Shown here: positions 7,770-12,522 of the stretch, in pieces
Layout of the letters: each line of letters opens with the position of its first letter
How positions within the stretch are numbered: position 1 is the first letter of the stretch
NCBI GenBank assembly: GCA_964396535.1
Contig: CAYNFT010000063.1
Location: forward strand, 1 to 12,522
Origin: CAYNFT01 sp964396535
Lineage (GTDB): Bacteria > Chloroflexota > Dehalococcoidia > Dehalococcoidales > UBA2162
Direction of reading: 5' to 3'
DNA: 12,522 nt
The notes under the pieces: model-generated
Databases searched by the model: none
Told to the model about the DNA's origin: nothing
The model's input: only the letters and a program-made list of their open reading frames with translations
Position numbers and translations under genes: made by a program

Positions 7770-8177
7770 TCACAATATTGGCTTAAACTTGGGAAGGCTG
7801 AATTCATGGGTGATGTCCTCCCAGACTACCGCCACAGGCATATCACACTCTACGCTATCAGGCTCACAGCCGATGATATTGCTGAGGAAATAAGGCCCCT
7901 CCTCAAGCTCAATTACTGCGGTCATATAAGGCACTTCATTCTTGAATCCTTGATGATACACCTGATGATAGACTGCGTAAGTATATATCTTTCCTTTCCC
8001 GGTGGCTTCTATCACCTCGGTGTCCGGGGAGTAGCAGGCCGGGCAAATGATAGAGGAGGGCCAGCGAACCAGACTACAATTGCGGCATTTCTGAAATAGT
8101 AACTTATGCTCTTTGCAGCCATCCCAGAAGAATCTGTCATCCGCGTTTGGCTGAGGTAAAGGTTTCTGATAACTCAC
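7770..8177 (-). CDS. DUF35 OB-fold/zinc-ribbon acyl-CoA-associated protein
   Basis: 135-aa partner subunit of a thiolase-superfamily enzyme. DUF35 proteins combine an N-terminal rubredoxin-like zinc ribbon with an OB fold and bind or gate acyl-CoA for the thiolase-like subunit. Seen here: four Cys as CRNC (C31, C34) and CPAC (C45, C48), then the OB-fold strands GKGKIYTYAVYHQ, PYMTAVIELEEGPYFLSNI and VAVVWEDI. The length is typical (130-150 aa). The start is GTG 8177, 7 nt after the stop of the thiolase-like gene. The Shine-Dalgarno is weak (GGAG lies about 13 nt away), so translational coupling is likely. It is co-transcribed from the promoter at 9377-9405. Confidence 0.92.
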   Translation of the reverse strand: MSYQKPLPQPNADDRFFWDGCKEHKLLFQKCRNCSLVRWPSSIICPACYSPDTEVIEATGKGKIYTYAVYHQVYHQGFKNEVPYMTAVIELEEGPYFLSNIIGCEPDSVECDMPVAVVWEDITHEFSLPKFKPIL

Positions 8178-8184
8178 TTCTAAA

Positions 8185-9345
8185 TTACAATCTCCTTAAA
8201 ATAACGGTAGAGTGGGTCTGGAGTATACCACCGTTATCACTGCATAGTATTATTTCCGGTCTCTTAGTATTGGTCTTTGGTCCCAACTGATACTCGCCAC
8301 ACCGCCCCATCAACTGCATAGTGGCTTCCGTTAGCTGGGTTAATCCCATGAAGTAAGCCTCTGAAAGTTGGCCACCAGATGTATTGACCGGCATCCTGCC
8401 ACCTGGCTCGATCGTCCCACCTTTGAACCAATTCTCACCCTCACCCGGTTCGAAGAAGCCATAGTCCTGTAGCGTAATCTCTACCGTGTAGGTAAAGCAG
8501 TCATATATCTCGCAGGCATCAATATCATTAATAGTTATCCCAGCCATTGCGAACGCTGTCTGCCCTGATACCTTTGCGCCGGTGGGACCAGCCATATTAG
8601 TTGCCTGCTCAATTGCGCAGGATGGGTTGTGCTGCCCTATCCCCATAATGGTCACAACAGGATGCCTCAAGTCACGGGCTCGCTCAATAGAGGTTACCAC
8701 ACAGGCCCGACCGCCATCAGTAACCAGGCAGTTATCAAAAAGCCTTAGTGGTTCAACTACCCACCTAGAGTTGTGATAATCCTCAAAGGTCATGGTGCGG
8801 TTGCGCATCATGGCTATTGGGTTAAGGTTAGCCCATCTTCTCTGACCCACAGCGATATGCCCCCATGTCTCTGGCCCGGTATGAAAAGTATGCATGGCTC
8901 TTCGTGCTGCCATGGCATAACCGGATGTTGCCCCAAACTGTCCGAAAACGGCGTTAATGTCACTGTCCATTCTGTGTCCGGAGAAACCCCGAGCTGAGAG
9001 CGGGTTTTGGGCATAGGAAATGACTACGTAATTACACAGTCCTGCCTCAAGCCAACCCAGCGCATTAAGAAGCTGGCTACGAGCACAATTGGCCTCCTGA
9101 CTTATCACCTTAGGAACTAGACCGACGTGCTGTGCCACCAGATATGGCGTTACATCAGGTTCCCCAGTAGAAGAACGAAAGTGACGATAGCAAATTAAAC
9201 CGTCAATGTCTCTCTGTTCCAATCCGGCATCCTTGATGGCATTACTGATTGCCTCTACATGAAAGCTCAAAGCGGTTCTGTTAGGTACTCGTCCCTGTGG
9301 GGTATAACCCATGCCAACGATGGCATACTTATCCTTCAAACCCAC
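8185..9345 (-). CDS. thiolase-superfamily protein (SCP2/Ltp type, possible aldolase)
   Basis: 386-aa SCP2-thiolase/lipid-transfer-type protein. It shows an N-terminal YAIVGMGYTPQGR, the helix before EANCARSQ (C87 aligns with the thiolase nucleophile), EIYDCFTYT and NTSGGQLSEAYFMGL. In SCP2 thiolases the last two are HDCF and GHPxG. Here both catalytic His positions are Tyr (Y281, Y331), so normal thiolytic chemistry is doubtful. The DUF35 gene follows directly, as in steroid side-chain aldolases Ltp2-ChsH2, which are thiolase-fold enzymes that cleave by retro-aldol reaction. I infer CoA-ester aldol/retro-aldol activity on an unknown substrate. The start GTG 9345 has GGGGGT upstream (9361-9353 region). 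The gene is flanked by IS3 remnants. Confidence 0.88.
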   Translation of the reverse strand: MGLKDKYAIVGMGYTPQGRVPNRTALSFHVEAISNAIKDAGLEQRDIDGLICYRHFRSSTGEPDVTPYLVAQHVGLVPKVISQEANCARSQLLNALGWLEAGLCNYVVISYAQNPLSARGFSGHRMDSDINAVFGQFGATSGYAMAARRAMHTFHTGPETWGHIAVGQRRWANLNPIAMMRNRTMTFEDYHNSRWVVEPLRLFDNCLVTDGGRACVVTSIERARDLRHPVVTIMGIGQHNPSCAIEQATNMAGPTGAKVSGQTAFAMAGITINDIDACEIYDCFTYTVEITLQDYGFFEPGEGENWFKGGTIEPGGRMPVNTSGGQLSEAYFMGLTQLTEATMQLMGRCGEYQLGPKTNTKRPEIILCSDNGGILQTHSTVILRRL

Positions 9346-9376
9346 TAGAGCCTACCCCCTTTCATATATACCCTTT

Positions 9377-9405
9377 ATTTTATCCATATACGTGTAAATC
9401 GTCAA
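9377..9405 (-). promoter_or_regulatory. sigma70-type promoter for the thiolase-like/DUF35 operon
   Basis: Minus-strand -35 TTGACG (9405-9400), 17-bp spacer, -10 TAAAAT (9382-9377). The predicted start is near 9370, giving a leader of about 25 nt that contains the GGGGGT Shine-Dalgarno before GTG 9345. It lies in the short stretch between the IS3 remnant and the operon. Confidence 0.7.
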
Positions 9406-9463
9406 GGAAAATGGGACACTTTGAAGACATAAGATAATGGACACATAGAGGCTTGCTCCTGCT

Positions 9464-9733
9464 TCATCGGAGAAGTAAAGTATCATAGAAAGGAGCAGGT
9501 GGTCGGTAAGCGAGTGAACTGTGAGGACGCATCTGATTGTACTCCCTTCGCCACTGCTCAATCAACACCTGAACTGCCGTGTTCTTTGGGGCAATCGGCT
9601 CGACCTCTGATTTCTCTTTATTTAACTGCCTGCGTGCCAAAGTAATTGTTCTCTTAGAGAAGCCTAATTCTACGAGTTCTTTGGGTCTTTTCCCTTGTTT
9701 CAGCAGATATTCAACATGCTCAATTGTTTTCAT
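9464..9733 (-). pseudogene. HTH-like N-terminus fused to IS3-type transposase C-terminal fragment
   Basis: Open 89-codon frame with a strong Shine-Dalgarno (GGAGGAGG before ATG 9733). Residues 1-40 look like a small helix-turn-helix protein (RPKELVELGFSKRTITLARR). Residues 54-83 (VLIEQWRREYNQMRPHSSLA, then YRPPAPFYD) are the C-terminal tail of an IS3-family OrfB integrase. The integrase catalytic core (DDE) is absent, so it cannot transpose. The join near residue 52 probably arose by deletion or insertion. The tail shares about 80% DNA identity with 7401-7484. Alternatively it is a real short HTH protein that captured a transposase end as its C-terminus. Confidence 0.7.
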
Positions 9734-9971
9734 GCCTAACCTCCTCCGGAAATTTTTAAAGCGGTTTCAACGTATCATCTCGATAAAATCATTGTCTCTA
9801 AATTCCTTTTGATTTTTGCAATTGTCTAGCATCAACTTCTGGCCAGCTCTTTCAACCAACAGGGGCTTTCATCTGGGTAATGTCGTTTATCTTCTTCAAA
9901 GTAGCAGGAACTGGATTATTCCTCCCTTGTTAGCACTGTTTAACTTCTTGCTTTGTGTATGATAAACTGGT
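9734..9971. other. intergenic region upstream of radC, no supported gene
   Basis: It contains the Shine-Dalgarno of the minus-strand HTH/IS fragment at its left edge and a possible radC -10 (TATGAT, 9958-9963) at its right edge. Minus-strand fragments such as PVPATLKKINDITQMKAPVG ending at a stop (near 9864) could be gene remains, but I cannot place them in a family. Confidence 0.45.
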
Positions 9972-10682
9972 ATGGAAATGCTTTATCGAAATCGAAAGAA
10001 GTCGATGACAATACACGATTTACCTATCTCCGAGCGACCCAGGGAGAGGCTGCAGAAATTCGGGGCAGAAGCTCTATCGGCGCAGGAGATTTTGGCTTTG
10101 ATTCTAGGTCGTGGCATCGCCGGCGAGTCGGTAATGGTGACTGCACAGAGGCTGCTAAGTCAGTTTGGTAGTCTGAAAGGGATTGTTAACGCTTCACTGG
10201 AGGAGTTATCACAAGTTAAGGGGATTGGTCCTGCCAAGGCATCTCAGATTAAGGCTGCTTTTGAGTTGGCTAACCGGCTGGAGGGTTATCCAGAACTTGG
10301 TAAAAAGCCACAGGTTAAGACTCCTGACGAGGTGATAAGCTTGGTGAGAGGAAGATTGAAAGGAAAGAAGAAGGAGCATTTTCTGGCGCTTTTACTGGAT
10401 ACTAGGGGACAGCTAATAAAAATCTCAGAGATTTCTGTTGGTAGCCTGGATAGCAGCATAGTTCATCCCAGGGAAGTATTCAAAGAGGCGCTATCGGCTA
10501 GTGCTGCCTCAGTTATTTTTGTCCACAATCATCCCTCAGGTGACCCGGAACCTTCAGAAGATGACATAAAATTAACCGAGAGATTAGCCCAAGCAGGAGA
10601 AGTTATGGGCATAGAAGTCTTAGACCACATCGTTATCGGAAATAACAATTACCTGAGCCTGAAAAGGGAAGGATTGTTTTAA
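9972..10682 (+). CDS. radC: RadC-family JAB/MPN-domain protein
   Basis: 236-aa RadC (UPF0758) protein, historically linked to DNA repair; its biochemical role is unsettled and it is predicted to be a JAB metalloprotein. It has an N-terminal helix-hairpin-helix DNA-binding segment (LSQVKGIGPAKASQIKAA, about residues 79-96) and a C-terminal MPN/JAB domain. The JAMM motif is complete: H185 and H187 in HNHPSGDPEPSEDD, S189 and D198. Length is normal. Start ATG 9972 has no Shine-Dalgarno. ATG 9978 or ATG 10005 (MTIHDLP) are alternatives, the last giving the more typical N-terminus. A TATGAT at 9958-9963 would start transcription about 9970, another near-leaderless arrangement, though its -35 is poor. 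The next gene begins 1 nt after the stop. Confidence 0.94.
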   Translation: MEMLYRNRKKSMTIHDLPISERPRERLQKFGAEALSAQEILALILGRGIAGESVMVTAQRLLSQFGSLKGIVNASLEELSQVKGIGPAKASQIKAAFELANRLEGYPELGKKPQVKTPDEVISLVRGRLKGKKKEHFLALLLDTRGQLIKISEISVGSLDSSIVHPREVFKEALSASAASVIFVHNHPSGDPEPSEDDIKLTERLAQAGEVMGIEVLDHIVIGNNNYLSLKREGLF

Positions 10683-10683
10683 A

Positions 10684-11654
10684 GTGGTTATTAGATGTCC
10701 TAACTGCGGTCAAAAAACTAGCGGTGACAACTGCGAGTGGTGTAATTACCCAATACTAAAGCCTGGTGTGGAAAGACGCCGAAAGGTCGAGGAAGCTAGA
10801 AAAGCAAGGGAAGCTGAGAGGCAGGCAAAGAAAGAGGCTGAGATAGCCGCTAGAGAGAGGGCGAAACAGCAAGCGGAAGAAGTCAAGGAGAGGGCACGAC
10901 AGGGAGCAGAGGAGGCAAGAAAAGCCCAGGAAGCTGAGGAACGGGCAAAGAAAGAGGCTGAGATAGCGGCCCTGGAGAAGGTAAGAAAGAAGGCAGAGGA
11001 AGCCCTGGAGAAAGCTAAACAGGAGCTTGAAGAAGTCAGAAAAGCCAGGGAAGCTGAGGAACGGGCAAAGAAAGAAGCCGAGATAGCCGCTAGAGNNNNN
11101 NNNNNNNNNNNNNNNNNNNNNNNNNNNNNNNNNNNNNNNNNNNNNNNNNNNNNNNNNNNNNNNNNNNNNNNNNNNNNNNNNNNNNNNNNNNNNNNAAAGC
11201 CAGGGAAGCTGAGGAACGGGCAAAGAAAGAAGCCGAGATAGCCGCTAGAGAAAAGGCAAGACAGGAAGCTGAGGAAGCAATAAAAGCCCGGGAAGCTGAG
11301 GAACGGGCAAAGAAAGAAGCCGAGATAGCAGCCAGAGAAAAGGCAAGGCAGGAAGCTGAGGAGGCCAGAAAAGCCCGAGAGGCTGAGGAACGGGCAAAGA
11401 AAGAAGCTGAGATAGCAGCCAGAGAAAAGGCAAGGCAGGAGGTTGAAGAGGCTGTCGGGGAAATCGACATTGAGCTTTATAGGAGAGATATTGAGGCACT
11501 GCTCTCATTGCCAGTAGATCTTGACCACGTGAAACAAATTGAGAAATATCTGGATGAGATAGAGAGTATATGTGAGAAATTAAGAGTCGGGGAAACAGGG
11601 AGCGAGGAAGCAATACATAGGCTTCGAGATATTTTGGAGAGTACGTCCAAATGA
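10684..11654 (+). CDS. zinc-ribbon coiled-coil repeat protein (broken by gap and indels)
   Basis: Starts at GTG 10684, 1 nt after the radC stop. The N-terminus is a zinc ribbon: CPNC (C5, C8) and CEWC (C17, C20). A long Ala/Glu/Lys/Arg coiled coil follows, in 40-residue units at 10801, 10921 and 11041 (KAREAE..AKKEAEIAA). After the 100-N gap the units are 29 residues long. The C-terminus, about 65 residues, is helical and non-repetitive (LYRRDIEALLSLPVDLDHVK), ending at TGA 11652. The halves are in frame only if the true gap length is 2 mod 3. The literal sequence also has an extra A in 11338-11342 and a missing A near 11401, so it reads a TGA at 11358. Function unknown; it resembles DNA- or membrane-associated scaffolds only in composition. 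Confidence 0.72.
10801..11456 (+). repeat. coding tandem repeats of 120 bp then 87 bp
   Basis: Units start with AAAGC at 10801, 10921 and 11041 (exactly 120 bp, 40 aa), and after the gap at 11196, 11283 and 11371 (87, 88 and 86 bp; nominal 87 bp, 29 aa). The 40-aa unit equals the 29-aa unit plus one 11-residue block (such as EKAKQELEEVR), and the 29-aa unit itself ends in one such block. The 11-residue (hendecad) building block suggests a coiled coil with non-heptad supercoiling. Confidence 0.85.
11096..11195. other. assembly gap (100 N) in the coiled-coil repeats
   Basis: Exactly 100 N, a placeholder. Register of the repeat units predicts a true length of 32 or 65 bp, or either plus multiples of 87 bp (all 2 mod 3), which puts the flanking coding frames in register. 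Confidence 0.95.
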
Positions 11655-11700
11655 AAATAATAATAAGGAATTTTTCAGTAGTCTTTTAAGGGAGAAGAAA

Positions 11701-12522
11701 TTGAAAGTAGATTTCACTAAATTAGACAGAGCTTTTAACCCCAAGTGCATAGCCGTGGTGGGGGATAAGCGAGAGAGTAATTTTATGTGGCTTCGTTCTC
11801 ACAGCAACTTTAAAGGGAAGCTCTATTCTGTCCAGGTTGCTCCTGAAGAAATTGAGGGTATTGAAGCCTTAGGGGTGGAGAATTACACTAGCCTGTTGGA
11901 CATACCGGACCCTGTAGACCTAGCTATTGTAGCCGTACCAAGGGTGGTAGCCCCCAGAATCTTGGAGGATTGTATTCGTAAGGAGGTAGCTGCTGCTCAT
12001 TTCTTCACTGCGGGCTTTTCCGAGACTGATACTGAGGAAGGGATAAGGCTCGAGCGCTTGCTTGTTGAGCTAGCAGAACGGGCGAACTTCCACCTCGTCG
12101 GGCCCAATTGTATGGGAATCTTTAATCCCGGTATTGGGGTAGGACAGGGGATGGCGGGGCAATATATTGGTTCCACTGGTTCGGTGGGACTTATATCGCA
12201 AAGTGGCACCCATGCTGTTACCTTCAATCGGGAGGTGCGTCTGCAGGGGTTAAACATCCATAAATCAGTGAGCTTCGGCAATGGGATAGTGCTCGATTCT
12301 CCCGATTACCTGGAGTACTTTGGACAGGACCCGGAGATTAAGGTCATTGGTATGTATCTGGAAGGGGTAAAGGATGGAAGGCGGTTCCTCAAAGTGTTAA
12401 AGGAGGTATCTGCCCTGAAGCCGGTGGTGATATGGAAAGGCGGGCGGACAGAAGAAGGAGAGCGGGCTATTGCCTCGCACACCGGCTCCCTGGCTGTGTC
12501 CCAGTCGATATGGAATGCAGCG
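11701..12522 (+). CDS. NDP-forming acyl-CoA synthetase, N-terminal part (3' end off window)
   Basis: ADP-forming acetyl/acyl-CoA synthetase family, which interconverts acyl-CoA + ADP + Pi with acid + ATP + CoA. The 274 visible codons cover the CoA-binding domain (FNPKCIAVVGD, residues 12-22) and the succinyl-CoA-ligase-like domain with VGPNCMGIFNP (133-143) and LISQSGTHA (164-172). Next come SFGNGIVLDSPDYLEYFGQD and the phospho-His motif SHTGSLA with H260. The full family is about 450-700 aa, depending on fusion to the ATP-grasp domain. Start TTG 11701 is chosen for its Shine-Dalgarno GGGAG about 6 nt upstream (11690-11694). The gap to the coiled-coil gene is 46 nt. It may supply or use acyl-CoA esters, but no adjacent pathway gene is visible. 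Confidence 0.9.
   Translation, partial: MKVDFTKLDRAFNPKCIAVVGDKRESNFMWLRSHSNFKGKLYSVQVAPEEIEGIEALGVENYTSLLDIPDPVDLAIVAVPRVVAPRILEDCIRKEVAAAHFFTAGFSETDTEEGIRLERLLVELAERANFHLVGPNCMGIFNPGIGVGQGMAGQYIGSTGSVGLISQSGTHAVTFNREVRLQGLNIHKSVSFGNGIVLDSPDYLEYFGQDPEIKVIGMYLEGVKDGRRFLKVLKEVSALKPVVIWKGGRTEEGERAIASHTGSLAVSQSIWNAA

Noticed and set aside
7722..8099. 125-codon plus-strand frame over the DUF35 gene
   Set aside because: Antisense to a full-length DUF35 protein with intact zinc ligands.
10756..11223. Minus-strand Leu/Ser/Phe-rich repeat frames (also 11090-11613)
   Set aside because: They are antisense shadows of the coiled-coil repeats; their repetitiveness comes from the sense repeats and they span N bases.

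Overview
The window looks like a short-read metagenome scaffold from a bacterium, most likely a Chloroflexota/Dehalococcoidia-type lineage. That placement is inferred from gene content (thiolase-like/DUF35 pair, ADP-forming acyl-CoA synthetase, secreted MA-type peptidase, moderate GC) and not from a marker phylogeny. Two runs of exactly 100 N (5703-5802 and 11096-11195) are scaffold gaps. Both fall inside tandem-repeat coding sequence, so two genes are wrongly broken in the literal sequence.

Left part (1-3569): a housekeeping block. rpsP (ribosomal protein S16) and khpA (KH-domain RNA-binding protein, cut by the window edge) form a translationally coupled pair on the minus strand. They diverge from nfi (endonuclease V), prfB (release factor 2, with its programmed +1 frameshift) and a secreted gluzincin peptidase on the plus strand. 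The intergenic region holds two back-to-back sigma70-like promoters. The nfi start codon lies where transcription should begin, so that mRNA is predicted to be leaderless.

Middle part (3570-7390): one very large minus-strand gene for an exported multidomain surface protein. Its order is signal/anchor segment, uncharacterised beta-rich N-terminal region, tandem 96-residue cadherin/VCBS-like repeats with the first gap, a probable SGNH-hydrolase-like domain, an Ig-like domain, and the beginning of a right-handed beta-helix. The two halves are in frame only if the gap is about 159 bp plus a multiple of 288 bp.

Accessory island (7390-9733): a thiolase-superfamily gene and its DUF35 partner form a minus-strand operon behind a good sigma70 promoter. 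Degenerate copies of the same IS3-type transposase C-terminus flank it on both sides. The thiolase-like protein has Tyr at both positions where SCP2 thiolases carry catalytic His, which suggests an aldolase (Ltp2-like) rather than a thiolase.

Right part (9972-12522): radC, a zinc-ribbon/coiled-coil repeat protein starting 1 nt after radC, and the 5' part of an NDP-forming acyl-CoA synthetase form a plus-strand run. The coiled-coil gene changes from 40-residue to 29-residue units around the second gap. It also carries two compensating single-base indels, which may be assembly errors.
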